Counted from the first letter of the stretch, positions 27,511 to 38,406 are shown. The stretch: DNA of 64,000 nucleotides from Exiguobacterium sp. s124 (GCF_018617485.1 NZ_JACSKH010000002.1:186001-250000), one strand, 5' to 3'. Notes: generated from the letters alone by a model not told the origin. Numbers and translations: made by a program.

Positions 27511-27744
27511 ATGAAACCGACAACGTGGAAGACATGGTGCAGTGGAATCGTATACGAACTCGTCATCAATCAGTTGTATACACCGTTCGGGAAAATGTTG
27601 TGTAGCCGTTTCCGTGAAGAGTTTCTTCATTTGCCGTTAGAAGAGCGCTTCCGCCTCGTTCAGGCGATTCGAAGTCAAGTCGTCGAAAGAGGTGACAGTC
27701 AGCAAGCAGAGTGGGTACACTATATGCAAAGACTGACAAGTTGA
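27511..27744 (+). CDS. Small protein of unknown function, upstream of a LacI regulator
   Basis: 77-aa protein beginning MKPTTWKTWCSGIVYELVIN. I do not recognise a family. The C-terminal half is charged and probably helical (LPLEERFRLVQAIRSQVVERG). ATG 27511 follows GGGAGGGGAA, a good ribosome site; the open frame upstream to 27403 has none. It sits between the 20-bp operator and the LacI gene, 10 bp before the latter, so the two are very likely co-transcribed and controlled by that operator. Confidence 0.65.
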   Translation: MKPTTWKTWCSGIVYELVINQLYTPFGKMLCSRFREEFLHLPLEERFRLVQAIRSQVVERGDSQQAEWVHYMQRLTS

Positions 27745-27754
27745 GGTGAAATGA

Positions 27755-28714
27755 ATGGCAAACATTCGAGATATCGCAAAGCACGCTGACGTTTCGGTGA
27801 CGACGGTCTCGCGCGTCTTGAACGAGCATCCGTACGTATCGAAAGAAAAACGGACCCGTGTCCATGCAGCGATGAAAGAACTCGGGTATTTGCGGAATCA
27901 ACAGGCGTTGACGTTGTCGACGGGAAAAACACAGCGTGTCGTCGTCATCTTACCTTATATGGATCATCCGTATTACGGCTTTTTCGTCAATGGACTTGCC
28001 AAGGCGGCGCTCGAGCACGATTATCGACTCGTCATGTGGCAGACGGAGTACAAGTTGAGTGAGGAGCGACAAGCGCTTGATTTATTGAAACATCGCGAAG
28101 TTGATGGGGCGATCATCTTGTCGCATGAGATGTCCTTTAAGGAAATGGAGACGTATCGCACTTACGGACCGATTGCCGTGGCGACCGTCGGCGCACCGGA
28201 TACGATTTCGTCGATTCACGTTGATCATTATGCGTCATTCGTATCAGGTATTCGTGTGTTACAGCAACATGGATATGAAGAGATTGGAATCATCTTGTCA
28301 AGAAGCCATAGTCCGAGCTCCCTTGCGCGTCAGCAAGCCTATTTCGATGAAGTGGCGCATGCGCGTGAGCAATGGATTTGGACCGGCTATTTGACGAGTG
28401 AGGACGGCATGCGATTGGCGGAAACGTTCCTCTCTCAAAAAGAGCGTCCTCGAGCGCTCTTTTTCTCGTCGGATTATGTCGCACTTGGATTTTTGGGGGA
28501 GATGCAACGGCGGCAAGTCGCCATTCCTGAGGAAGTCGCCATGCTTGGATTTGATGGTCATCCGATTGGTCGGGCGTTTGGGTTATCGACGATGCTTTCT
28601 CCGAATGAACAGATTGGTCGCCATCTGTTTGAAACGACGCTCGCTGAAATGAACGGGGCTCCACCTGAAACGCGTGGAATGACGGTGAGCTATCAAACCG
28701 GTACGACACTTTAG
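27755..28714 (+). CDS. LacI family transcriptional regulator
   Basis: 319-aa LacI repressor. The DNA-binding domain is at 1-55 (NIRDIAKHADVSVTTVSRVLNEHPYVS, MKELGYLRNQQA), followed by a periplasmic-binding-protein-like effector domain (VVVILPYMDHPYYGFFVNGLAKAA; ALFFSSDYVALGFLGEMQ). No sugar operon lies beside it, so the effector is unknown. ATG 27755 follows GAGGTG. It is likely autoregulated through the palindrome at 27459-27478. Confidence 0.9.
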   Translation: MANIRDIAKHADVSVTTVSRVLNEHPYVSKEKRTRVHAAMKELGYLRNQQALTLSTGKTQRVVVILPYMDHPYYGFFVNGLAKAALEHDYRLVMWQTEYKLSEERQALDLLKHREVDGAIILSHEMSFKEMETYRTYGPIAVATVGAPDTISSIHVDHYASFVSGIRVLQQHGYEEIGIILSRSHSPSSLARQQAYFDEVAHAREQWIWTGYLTSEDGMRLAETFLSQKERPRALFFSSDYVALGFLGEMQRRQVAIPEEVAMLGFDGHPIGRAFGLSTMLSPNEQIGRHLFETTLAEMNGAPPETRGMTVSYQTGTTL

Positions 28715-28781
28715 GCAACTTCCTCGCTCGACTCTTTTGAAACGTTTAGAATGAAAGAAGTAGTCGAGAGGAGGAAATGTT

Positions 28782-29063
28782 ATGAAGATTCAAGTAACAG
28801 AAGAAGCGCTCCAATGGTTCAAAGAAGAGATGGAAGTCGAAGCGGGTCAAACGGTACGTTTATTCGCAAAATACGGGGGATCAACAGACTTGACGCATGG
28901 TTTCTCCGTCGGGGTCATCACGGAAAACGTGAACAATGCAGCTGTTGAGACAGAGGAAGATGGCATTCGCTTCGTCGTGGCGGAACAAGATGAATGGTTG
29001 TTCCAAGGGCAAGACGTGAAAGTCGAACTCCGCGGAGAAGAAATCGTTTTCGTTCAAGCCTGA
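28782..29063 (+). CDS. HesB-like (IscA-fold) protein
   Basis: 93-aa protein of the HesB/YadR/YfhF family: MKIQVTEEALQWFKEEMEVEAGQTVRLFAKYGG at the N terminus. It has the IscA fold but lacks the Cys residues needed to hold an iron-sulfur cluster, as in other YneR-like members, so its role is unknown. The start follows GAGAGGAGG. A GAAACGTTTA sequence 40 bp upstream resembles a LacI half-operator but is not a full palindrome. Confidence 0.85.
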   Translation: MKIQVTEEALQWFKEEMEVEAGQTVRLFAKYGGSTDLTHGFSVGVITENVNNAAVETEEDGIRFVVAEQDEWLFQGQDVKVELRGEEIVFVQA

Positions 29064-29160
29064 CGTTTCAGTTTGTTTACGTTTGATGAAATGTCGTTTG
29101 ACGAAATCTGGCTTAGGGAACAGGTTACGACAAGTCGGATTTTCGAAAGGATGACACGAT

Positions 29161-29295
29161 ATGTCAGACAAAGAAAAGCGTGAACAAGAAGAAAAAGAGA
29201 AGTTGAAACGAGATCAACCGGACATCTCCCACGAAGAGGATTCAAAAGGAGATCATTCCGACCTCGAAGAGACAGATGAAGATGAACAATCATAA
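29161..29295 (+). CDS. Small highly charged protein, 44 aa
   Basis: 44 residues, almost all charged or polar (MSDKEKREQEEKEKLKRDQP, then a strongly acidic tail). It has no hydrophobic core and is probably disordered. ATG 29161 has AAAGGATG upstream, and a clean terminator follows right after the stop, which supports a real gene. Similar small acidic proteins occur in Bacillales without known function. Confidence 0.6.
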   Translation: MSDKEKREQEEKEKLKRDQPDISHEEDSKGDHSDLEETDEDEQS

Positions 29296-29315
29296 GAGCC
29301 GACACGGCTCTTTTT
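29294..29315 (+). terminator. Terminator after the 44-aa gene
   Basis: AAGAGCC / GGCTCTT with a 5-nt loop and a T5 run. Confidence 0.8.
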
Positions 29316-29388
29316 GTTTGGGAATTGAAAGAAATGCCGTGGACGTTATAATGGATAAGGGAAAACTATTTAGTGAGGAGAATGAGAC

Positions 29389-30318
29389 ATGAGTACAGTA
29401 CTAGTCTTCGGACATAAAAATCCAGATACTGACACAATCACGTCAGCGCTCGCCTATGCCGAGCTGAAAAAGAAATTAGGAATGGACGCAGAGGCGGTCC
29501 GTCTCGGTGAAGTGAACGGGGAAACACAATATGCGCTCGATCATTTCCGCGTAAAAGCACCACGCTTGATCGAAAGTGTGAAAGGTGAGGCGGAAGAAGT
29601 CATCTTAGTCGATCACAATGAGTTCCAGCAAAGTGCGGACGGCATCGAAGACGTGCGAATCCTTGAAGTCATCGACCACCACCGCATCGCGAACTTCCAA
29701 ACGGCAGATCCGCTCTACTATCGTGCAGAGCCAGTCGGATGCACAGCGACAATTTTGTTGAAATTGTATAAAGAGCACGGCGTTGAGATTGCAGCGGATA
29801 TGGCCGGTTTGATGCTTTCAGCCATCATCTCAGATTCGCTTCTCTTCAAATCACCGACATGCACGGACGAGGACATCAAAGCAGCGAAAGAACTTGCAGA
29901 AATCGCTGGTGTCGATGTGGAAGCATACGGACTTGAGATGCTCAAAGCCGGTGCGGACCTTAGCCAAAAAACGATTGAAGAGCTCATCTCACTCGATGCG
30001 AAAGAATTTGCGATGGGCGACTATCGCGTCGAAATCGCACAAGTGAACACGGTCGATGCGAGCGATGTCTTGAACCGTAAAGAGGAAGTCGATGCAGCCA
30101 TCGCTAATACGGTTGCAGCGAAAAACTTAGACTTGTTCGTCTTTGCCATCACGAACATTTTGACGAACGATTCAGAAGCGATCGTCGTCGGACCAAAGCC
30201 AGAACTCTTCGAACAAGCGTTCAACGTGACGCTTCAAAACGGATTGGCGACACTTCCGGGCGTCGTTTCGCGTAAGAAGCAAATCGTGCCATTCTTAACA
30301 GAAGCGGCGACAAAATAA
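29389..30318 (+). CDS. ppaC: Manganese-dependent inorganic pyrophosphatase (family II)
   Basis: 309-aa DHH/DHHA2 enzyme that hydrolyses pyrophosphate to phosphate. Metal-site motifs: [14 protein letters not shown] (His9, Asp13, Asp15), ILVDHNE and the DHH signature IDHHRI. The C-terminal DHHA2 lobe carries the substrate-binding SRKKQ. There are no CBS inserts, so it is the unregulated short form. ATG 29389 follows GAGGAGAATG. Confidence 0.95.
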   Translation: MSTVLVFGHKNPDTDTITSALAYAELKKKLGMDAEAVRLGEVNGETQYALDHFRVKAPRLIESVKGEAEEVILVDHNEFQQSADGIEDVRILEVIDHHRIANFQTADPLYYRAEPVGCTATILLKLYKEHGVEIAADMAGLMLSAIISDSLLFKSPTCTDEDIKAAKELAEIAGVDVEAYGLEMLKAGADLSQKTIEELISLDAKEFAMGDYRVEIAQVNTVDASDVLNRKEEVDAAIANTVAAKNLDLFVFAITNILTNDSEAIVVGPKPELFEQAFNVTLQNGLATLPGVVSRKKQIVPFLTEAATK

Positions 30319-30343
30319 AAACTCGAAGCATTAGCCTCGAGCG

Positions 30344-30376
30344 AAACTGCAGACGTTCATACGTCTGCAGTTTTTT
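30344..30376 (+). terminator. Terminator of ppaC
   Basis: AAACTGCAGACGT / ACGTCTGCAGTTT, perfect 13-bp stem, 4-nt loop, T-run. Confidence 0.9.
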
Positions 30377-30399
30377 ATTTTAATTCATTTATTCATCAT

Positions 30400-30429
30400 A
30401 AAAAAGACCGGACACTGAAGTCCGATCTT
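30400..30429 (-). terminator. Terminator of the DUF418 gene
   Basis: Minus strand AAGATCGGAC / GTCCGGTCTT with a 6-nt loop and T-rich 3' side. Confidence 0.8.
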
Positions 30430-31555
30430 AAGATGATTTTGTTTGTCTTCCATACGTCCCTAAGCGCCATAGCTTCTCAAACGGTCCGTAACGGTGATTT
30501 TTTAGCCACCACATCGAGAAGATGGATTGGACAATTAAAATAGCGATGCTTAGGAACAATCCTTCGGTCAAAGAGAGCGTACCGTATGCTCCGAGCGCAA
30601 TCACAGGGACGAAGACGATGAGCGTATGTGTCAAATAGTTCGTAAGCGCCATCCGTCCGAGCGCTTGGAGCGGGGCGAACGTGCGACCCTTTCGAACGGC
30701 TATCGTAAATAGGCAGACATATGTCGTGGCGAGTAACTTCCCGGAAATCAAGACGGCGAACAAGTTTAACCAGAAATAAGGATACCCTTCACCATAATGA
30801 TGCCAAATGATTACGCCGAAGAACGGGAGGGCAAGGACAGCACAGATGATGGCTGTTCGTGTTAACCCTTCTAGACGCCATGTCAGGAGTTTTCGTTCAC
30901 GTCCGATATACAGTCCGAACAAGAATAGACTGAGAATCTCGAAGCCGACAACGAACGAGTTGGAGAAGGCGTTAAAGATTTCAACAGAATACCGATAATC
31001 AAACCAGGCACCAAACCCTTGGTTAAACACATCTGGGAACGGGATACCACCATAATAGCTTCCGCCCATGCTCCATTCATTCAGCGCGGAAGTTCCGTAC
31101 AACAGAAGGATACTTCCAATCAATAATCCCCAAGCCCATGTCAGAATGGCACGGTTACTCAACTTATAGAAAAGAGGAAGCAGCAAGCCCCACATCGCAT
31201 ATGTATGTAGGATATCACCTGACCAAATCGCCAAGTGTGCCAGACCGAACAAGAAGAGAATCAAAATCCGGCGTATGTAACGACTGACCGATTCGCCTCG
31301 GGCGTAAGAACGCTCGAGGAAAATCGAAAAGCCGATCCCAAATAAGAGGGAGAAAATCGTATAAAACTTCGTCTGCACGAACAAGTCGAAGAGGGTGCGG
31401 ATGAACAAGTCGCTCCCATAATAGTCGGGGCGACCGAACATCCAGTCGCTCCCGAGCATACTCGGGATATTGACGAGGAAAATGCCGCAGAGGGCAAACC
31501 CTCGGATAATGTCATACAAGATAATCCGTTCATTCGTTTGAATTGGGCCAGCCAT
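30428..31555 (-). CDS. DUF418 domain-containing membrane protein
   Basis: 375-aa polytopic protein. The opening NERIILYDIIRGFALCGIFLVNIPSM and the C-terminal GRMALTNYLTHTLIVFVPVIALG ... QSIFSMWWLKNHRYGPFEKLWR are hallmarks of the YeiB/DUF418 family, which is related to acyltransferase-3 and heparan-acetyltransferase-like membrane proteins. The function is not established. It lies 20 bp downstream of the ABC-F gene on the same strand and may be co-transcribed. Confidence 0.85.
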   Translation of the reverse strand: MAGPIQTNERIILYDIIRGFALCGIFLVNIPSMLGSDWMFGRPDYYGSDLFIRTLFDLFVQTKFYTIFSLLFGIGFSIFLERSYARGESVSRYIRRILILFLFGLAHLAIWSGDILHTYAMWGLLLPLFYKLSNRAILTWAWGLLIGSILLLYGTSALNEWSMGGSYYGGIPFPDVFNQGFGAWFDYRYSVEIFNAFSNSFVVGFEILSLFLFGLYIGRERKLLTWRLEGLTRTAIICAVLALPFFGVIIWHHYGEGYPYFWLNLFAVLISGKLLATTYVCLFTIAVRKGRTFAPLQALGRMALTNYLTHTLIVFVPVIALGAYGTLSLTEGLFLSIAILIVQSIFSMWWLKNHRYGPFEKLWRLGTYGRQTKSS

Positions 31556-31575
31556 ACGACACGTCCTTTACTGAA

Positions 31576-33129
31576 TTAGAATACTTTCGTCGTCCACGAC
31601 TCACAGTTCCAGACGTCTGTGACGATATCTTCATAGAATTCTGGCTCGTGACTGATGAGGAGGACACTACCCTTGTACTCTTTCAACGCACGCTTCAACT
31701 CTTCCTTCGCATCGACGTCCAAGTGGTTCGTCGGCTCATCGAGTAAGAGAAGGTTTGTCTCGTTGTTGAGGAGTTTACAAAGACGTACTTTCGCCTTTTC
31801 TCCACCACTGAGGACAGAAATCTTACTTTCGATGTGCTTCGTCATGAGTCCGCACTTCGCAAGCATCGCGCGTACTTGTTGTTGGTTAAGTGACGGGAAT
31901 TCACTCCAAATCTCTTCGATACACGTATTGTTGCTCGTTGCCGCTTCCTGTTCGAAGTAACCCATTTCGAGAAACTCGCCGCGTTCGACTGTTCCTTCAA
32001 GTGGGTTGATTAGGCCGAGTAAACTCTTCAAGAGTGTCGTCTTCCCGATTCCGTTCGCTCCGACGAGGGCAATCTTTTGACCGCGCTCCATCTGAAGGTC
32101 GAGCGGGCGTGAGAGCGGCTCGTCGTAACCGATGACGAGACCTTTCGCATCAAAGATGAGACGTCCTGACGTACGGGCCTGCAAGAAGCGGAATTCCGGC
32201 TTCGGACGCTCCGCACTCAATTCGATGACATCCATCTTATCGAGCTTCTTCTGACGCGACATCGCCATGTTCCGTGTCGAGACGCGCGCTTTGTTTCGGG
32301 CGACGAAGTCTTTCAAGTCGGCAATCTCGGCTTGTTGACGCTTATAAGCTGCTTCAAGCTGTGAGCGTTTCATCTCGTATACTTCCATGAACTTGTCATA
32401 GTCTCCGACGTAGCGATTCAACTCTTGGTTCTCCATATGGTAGACCAAGTTGATGACGCTATTTAAGAACGGGATATCGTGTGAAATCAAGATGAAGGCA
32501 TTGTCATAGTTTTGGAGATAGCGCTTCAACCACTCGATGTGTACTTCGTCCAAATAGTTGGTCGGCTCATCGAGGAGCAAGATATCTGGCTTCTCGAGAA
32601 GCAACTTCGCGAGCAATACTTTCGTACGCTGTCCGCCTGACAAATCTGTGACGTCACGGTCGAGGCCGACGTCTAAAATACCAAGACCACGTGCGACTTC
32701 CTCTACTTTCGCATCGATGATATAAAAGTCGTTCGAGTCGAGCGTCTCTTGAAGTTCACCGACCTCAGCGAGCATGTCTTCCATCTGTTCAGGTGTCGCA
32801 TCTCCCATCTCCATGTAGAGTTCGCCGATGCGCGTCTCCATGTCGATCAAGTATTGGAAAGCACCTTTCAAGACGTCACGAATTGTCATCCCACGCTCAA
32901 GTACCGCGTGTTGGTCGAGGTAGCCGACACGGACATTTTTTGCCCATTCGATTTTTCCCTCATCCGGTTGCAGTTTGCGTGTGATGATGTTCATGAACGT
33001 CGATTTTCCTTCACCGTTCGCTCCGACGAGACCGATGTGCTCTCCTTTTAAGAGACGGAAAGAGACATCGTTCAAAATAGCGCGGTCACCAAAGCCGTGG
33101 CTTAAGTTTTGTACCGTTAATATACTCAT
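31576..33129 (-). CDS. yfmM: ABC-F ribosome-associated ATPase YfmM
   Basis: 517-aa soluble ABC-F protein with two ATPase domains. The Walker A motifs are GANGEGKST and GANGIGKTT, the signatures LSGGQRTKV and LSGGEKAKV, and the Walker B motifs LLLDEPTNYLD and LLLDEPTNHLD. The linker (KRSQLEAAYKRQQAEIADLKDFVARNKARVSTRNMAMSRQKKLDKM shortened here) is typical. The start MSILTVQNLSHGFGDRAI closely matches B. subtilis YfmM. Such proteins act on stalled ribosomes; antibiotic protection is not implied. Confidence 0.9.
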   Translation of the reverse strand: MSILTVQNLSHGFGDRAILNDVSFRLLKGEHIGLVGANGEGKSTFMNIITRKLQPDEGKIEWAKNVRVGYLDQHAVLERGMTIRDVLKGAFQYLIDMETRIGELYMEMGDATPEQMEDMLAEVGELQETLDSNDFYIIDAKVEEVARGLGILDVGLDRDVTDLSGGQRTKVLLAKLLLEKPDILLLDEPTNYLDEVHIEWLKRYLQNYDNAFILISHDIPFLNSVINLVYHMENQELNRYVGDYDKFMEVYEMKRSQLEAAYKRQQAEIADLKDFVARNKARVSTRNMAMSRQKKLDKMDVIELSAERPKPEFRFLQARTSGRLIFDAKGLVIGYDEPLSRPLDLQMERGQKIALVGANGIGKTTLLKSLLGLINPLEGTVERGEFLEMGYFEQEAATSNNTCIEEIWSEFPSLNQQQVRAMLAKCGLMTKHIESKISVLSGGEKAKVRLCKLLNNETNLLLLDEPTNHLDVDAKEELKRALKEYKGSVLLISHEPEFYEDIVTDVWNCESWTTKVF

Positions 33130-33189
33130 AATTCGTTTTCGTTCCTTTCAAAGTAAACTACCCGATATTGTAGCATGAATCCAATCAAA

Positions 33190-33798
33190 TTAGTACGCCA
33201 GTCCGACTGACTTCCTTATATGTTCATCCTCTTCGATGGTGTGAAGCATGAACTGGGCGACATCTGCCCGTGAGATATGCTTGCCGTTCTCTGGCACCTC
33301 ATCGATGGCAGTTCGGTACGTTGAAGTACGCGGACCGTCTGTCAATTGCATCGGTCGTACAATCGTATAATCGAATGACGAGTTGCGCCATAAGTCAACG
33401 GCTGCCCGATGATCGCGGAGCGGTTTCCGGAGCATGAACGTGATGGCTTTCCCCGCAAGTCCCGGAATCTCATTGTCGATACCCGCGGAAGCCAAATAGA
33501 TGACGCGCGAGATCCCATTCGCCTTCATTGCCGGGACGAGTTTGTCCGTGACACTCGCTAAAAAGTCTGGGTCACTCAAGTCCGTTCCGAGGCAACTGAC
33601 GACCGCATCATGACCATGCATCGCTTCCGTTAACGAATCGATGTCATATAGATCCCCTTCGATGATTTCGAGTTGTGGGGTCTGAATCAGCTTTTTCTGT
33701 TCCCGTACGAACGCGGTGACGTCATGACCGTGCTCGATGGCTTGATCGACGAATTGATGTCCGGTCCGACCGGTTGCGCCTAATACGAATAACTTCAT
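33190..33798 (-). CDS. NAD(P)-binding oxidoreductase (atypical SDR)
   Basis: 202-aa Rossmann protein starting MKLFVLGATGRTGHQFVDQA, with GHDAVVSCLGTD and RVIYLASAGID. This is the NAD(P)H-binding (NmrA/YwnB-like) group, related to biliverdin/flavin reductases and redox-sensing proteins. No catalytic YxxxK pair stands out. ATG 33798 follows GGAGCC. It is divergent from the purine salvage operon. Substrate unknown. Confidence 0.8.
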   Translation of the reverse strand: MKLFVLGATGRTGHQFVDQAIEHGHDVTAFVREQKKLIQTPQLEIIEGDLYDIDSLTEAMHGHDAVVSCLGTDLSDPDFLASVTDKLVPAMKANGISRVIYLASAGIDNEIPGLAGKAITFMLRKPLRDHRAAVDLWRNSSFDYTIVRPMQLTDGPRTSTYRTAIDEVPENGKHISRADVAQFMLHTIEEDEHIRKSVGLAY

Positions 33799-33853
33799 AA
33801 GGGCAAGGCTCCTCTCTCATATCCAATACATACAGTATACAGCAGTTTCAGAA

Positions 33854-33865
33854 AAATCGAACATT
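33854..33865 (+). promoter_or_regulatory. PurBox upstream of xpt-pbuX
   Basis: AAATCGAACATT fits the Bacillus PurR box consensus AWWWCGAACWWT at every position. It is just upstream of the promoter, so PurR repression probably acts in addition to the riboswitch. Confidence 0.6.
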
Positions 33866-33886
33866 TCACCGTTTGATTCCAACCTA

Positions 33887-33914
33887 TTGCATTTCTCGCC
33901 AGCTCGTCTACAAT
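33887..33914 (+). promoter_or_regulatory. Promoter of xpt-pbuX
   Basis: TTGCAT (33887-33892), 16 bp, TACAAT (33909-33914). The start would be near 33921, leaving the riboswitch in the leader. The 304-bp space before xpt thus holds PurBox, promoter, aptamer and terminator. Confidence 0.55.
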
Positions 33915-33941
33915 AAGGTCTATCTTATAAAAATAGATTCG

Positions 33942-34012
33942 CACTCGTATATCAGCGGAAATATGGTCCGCAAGTCTCTACCGAACTACCGTAAATGGTT
34001 CGACTACGGGTG
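33942..34012 (+). ncRNA. Guanine riboswitch aptamer
   Basis: P1 CACTCGTA / TACGGGTG, P2 GCGGA / TCCGC and P3 CGAAC / GTTCG form the three-way junction. Conserved loop sequences ATATGG, AAGTCTCTACC and ACCGTAAATG are present. The specificity base in GACTAC is C (34004), which selects guanine, hypoxanthine or xanthine rather than adenine. Confidence 0.95.
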
Positions 34013-34041
34013 GCGCTTGTCGTATGCTGTCGTTGATTTCC

Positions 34042-35975
<1,934 letters not shown>

Positions 35976-36009
35976 ACTGAAGGAAATAGTAGTCTAGGAG
36001 GAGTCATGA

Positions 36010-36657
36010 ATGGGGAAAACTGCACTTGTCGTAGGCGCGACCGGCTTGATTGGCCGCGAATTGGTAGAACAGTTGTTAGAAAGTGACCGTTATGAGGCGG
36101 TCTGGATTGTCGTCCGTCGCTCGAAGCGTTGGAGTCATCCGAAGTTACACGAGGTCGTCGGCTTCGAGGAGATGGATGCGGCACTTCCACACATCGATGA
36201 CGTATACTGTGCACTCGGTACGACGATTGCGGTCGCCGGCTCGCAAGAGGCGTTCAAACAAGTTGATTTGGAGTTGCCGCTTGAAGTCGCTCGTGTCGCC
36301 AAAGCACACGGTGCGACACGCTATGCGGTCGTATCGGCACAAGGCGCATCGCTACGTTCGTCTTTCTTTTACAACCGGGTAAAAGGGGAGCTCGAAAACG
36401 GATTGCGCATCTTCAACTTCCATCATCTCATTATCGCGCGTCCGTCGTTGTTACTTGGAGAGCGTGATTCATTCCGACTCGGTGAGAAAGCGGCCGAGGT
36501 CGTCAGTCGGCCGTTCCAGTCACTGCTTGTGGAAAAGGCACCGGAAGTCGCACCGATTCAAGCGCTGCATGTTGCACGTGCTTTAATCATGGCGTCTGAA
36601 GAAGGTGAAGGGATTGAAGTGTTGACGTCGGGGATGATGCAGAGGATGAGCCGATGA
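36010..36657 (+). CDS. NAD(P)H-binding oxidoreductase (HTATIP2-like)
   Basis: 215-aa Rossmann protein: KTALVVGATGLIGRELVEQLLESDRYEAVWIVVRR, then DDVYCALGTTIAVAGSQEAF and RYAVVSAQGASLRSSFFYNRVKGELE. The pattern (A-L-G-T-T, YNRVKGELE) matches the TIP30/HTATIP2-like branch of atypical SDRs. ATG 36010 follows AGGAGGAG. Its stop overlaps the next start (ATGA). Substrate unknown. Confidence 0.8.
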   Translation: MGKTALVVGATGLIGRELVEQLLESDRYEAVWIVVRRSKRWSHPKLHEVVGFEEMDAALPHIDDVYCALGTTIAVAGSQEAFKQVDLELPLEVARVAKAHGATRYAVVSAQGASLRSSFFYNRVKGELENGLRIFNFHHLIIARPSLLLGERDSFRLGEKAAEVVSRPFQSLLVEKAPEVAPIQALHVARALIMASEEGEGIEVLTSGMMQRMSR

Positions 36658-37046
36658 ACCCATTGACGAAGAAACGAACGAAAGCGGTCCTGATCGATAG
36701 TGTGATTGCAGGTATCGTCAGCGTTGGTGTGGAACAATTCGTGCGCAAGAAAGTGAAGAGCGAGTTTGTGCATGCGGTCGTCACACCAACCTTGCTGACG
36801 TACGCGATGGAAGCCTGCCAAATGCGTCGAGGTGGACAAACGATCGGTTATAAACTGATGGGACTCGAGTTGAAAAATGACGACGGCACCGATGTCACGG
36901 CGAAACAGGCGCTACAGCGCGCCCTATACCGAGATACGTTGTCAGCGGTTCGGTACTGGAAAGACCGTGAGCATTTTGAACAAGAAGAAGGCGCCGTGTT
37001 ACCGCACGATGCCCGTTACCATATGCATGTAAGCGAAAAGAACTGA
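36654..37046 (+). CDS. RDD-like small membrane protein
   Basis: 130-aa protein resembling the RDD family. KKRTKAVLIDSVIAGIVSVGVEQF gives a membrane helix with the Arg-Asp pattern, and GQTIGYKLMGLELKNDDGTDVTAKQALQRALYRD is the conserved RDD C-terminal signature. The middle (KKVKSEFVHAVVTPTLLTYAMEA) would form a second helix. Function unknown. It is translationally coupled to the preceding oxidoreductase. Confidence 0.75.
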   Translation: MNPLTKKRTKAVLIDSVIAGIVSVGVEQFVRKKVKSEFVHAVVTPTLLTYAMEACQMRRGGQTIGYKLMGLELKNDDGTDVTAKQALQRALYRDTLSAVRYWKDREHFEQEEGAVLPHDARYHMHVSEKN

Positions 37047-37068
37047 CCGATTGGGTCAGTTCTTTTTT
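37036..37068. terminator. Bidirectional terminator
   Basis: AAAGAACTGACC-GATT-GGGTCAGTTCTTT with T6, between the RDD gene and the convergent NCS2 gene. Confidence 0.88.
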
Positions 37069-38333
37069 CAATCCTTGATTTTACTTAAAATGGCCGTCGT
37101 CAAAGCGACGATTGTGCCGAGGACGAGTCCATTTGAAAAAACGGTCGCAAGGAGCGGCGGTAAATCATTCATGGAACCTGGGGGCAAGAGCATCGCACCG
37201 GCACCGATGACGAGCGGAAGACCGACCGTGAGAGAAGCCGTCGATTGTTTTAATTCGAAGGCGGCCTCATTGATTCCGATGATGATCATCGTCGCGATAA
37301 GTGGTGTCACGATCGCATAGCCGACAGCGGCTGGAATGCTCGCGATTAACGAGACGAATGGACCGATGAGTGCCAACCCCATCATGAGAGTGTGGGCGAT
37401 CAAGTGAGGCGCACGCTGGACGCTCTCCGTCGAAGAGAGGAAACCGGCCGTCCCTGAGATGGCGACAGGACCCGGTGTACCGAACAGACCCGCCACGATT
37501 TGACTGATTCCACTGGCGACACCAGACGCAGGAACGTTCCCTTTGATTTCTCGTTTTTCACGAGAGCTGACAATCCGTTCAATTAATTTGATGTTCGCGA
37601 GTACATTCGTCATAAGAAGCAAGGTGATGACGAAAGCCGTCGGCAACAAGTTCCAATCCCATACCCAGTTTCCGAACGGAAGAAGTTCAGGGACGAGGAA
37701 GAAGGATTCTGAACGAACGATGGGGTTTCCGAGGTCGAGTAAATGAAACAGACCGAATCCAACAAATAGCGTCATGACGAGTCCGTATTGTTTGAAGCGA
37801 CTTTGCTCGAGGGTGAGCGCGAACAAGACGAGACCAGCCGTTGCGACGGCTTGGACGATGTTGATCCCGTCTTCCGTCACCCCGAAGCCACCTTTAATAA
37901 CAGCCCCTGATAACTGGAGGACGAGTAAAATCATATAGACGCCGAGCACTTGTGGTGTAAACAGGGAAAGCATTCGTCTTAAAATACCGGTGACGGTCAA
38001 CAACACACCAAGGATCCCACTCAAGAACAACATAAATCCGAGTGCCTGCAACGTCTCTTGCTGACTTCCGTATAGGGCAGGACCGATGGATGCGTATAAG
38101 GTGAAGACGCCCCACCAAATGCCGGCAGGACCTTCGAGTATCGGGAGGCGGTGTCCGAGCAACGTCTGGACGATGCTAAAGAGTGCGAAAATGAAGAGTG
38201 AGCGGGATATGAAGGTCATCGTCTCATCTGGTGACAGTTCAAATAATGCGGCGATGGAGAGTGGTGGTACAATATTTGTAGCTAAAATAAAAATAAACCA
38301 CTGAATCGTCGTGGTTACATTACTTCTGGTCAT
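37068..38333 (-). CDS. NCS2 family purine/pyrimidine permease
   Basis: 421-aa permease of the NCS2 (uracil/xanthine) family with about 12-14 membrane segments. ILEGPAGIWWGVFTLY, ASGISQIVAGLFGTPGPVAISGTAGFLSSTESVQRAPH and PAAVGYAIVTPLIATMIIIGINEA mark the two halves of the transport core. The overall pattern resembles B. subtilis YwdJ more than PbuX or PyrP. Substrate unknown. It is the third NCS2 permease in 12 kb and the only one beside pbuG that looks intact. Confidence 0.82.
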   Translation of the reverse strand: MTRSNVTTTIQWFIFILATNIVPPLSIAALFELSPDETMTFISRSLFIFALFSIVQTLLGHRLPILEGPAGIWWGVFTLYASIGPALYGSQQETLQALGFMLFLSGILGVLLTVTGILRRMLSLFTPQVLGVYMILLVLQLSGAVIKGGFGVTEDGINIVQAVATAGLVLFALTLEQSRFKQYGLVMTLFVGFGLFHLLDLGNPIVRSESFFLVPELLPFGNWVWDWNLLPTAFVITLLLMTNVLANIKLIERIVSSREKREIKGNVPASGVASGISQIVAGLFGTPGPVAISGTAGFLSSTESVQRAPHLIAHTLMMGLALIGPFVSLIASIPAAVGYAIVTPLIATMIIIGINEAAFELKQSTASLTVGLPLVIGAGAMLLPPGSMNDLPPLLATVFSNGLVLGTIVALTTAILSKIKD

Positions 38334-38406
38334 GGTGTCCCCCTGATCATGCTTTTTCTTATTAGTGTAACGTTATGATGAAGTGGATGCAAATGGAGGC
38401 TATATA

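Noticed and set aside
28739-28750. GAAACGTTTA upstream of the HesB-like gene as a LacI operator
   Set aside because: It shares only a core with the 20-bp palindrome and the outer arms do not match.
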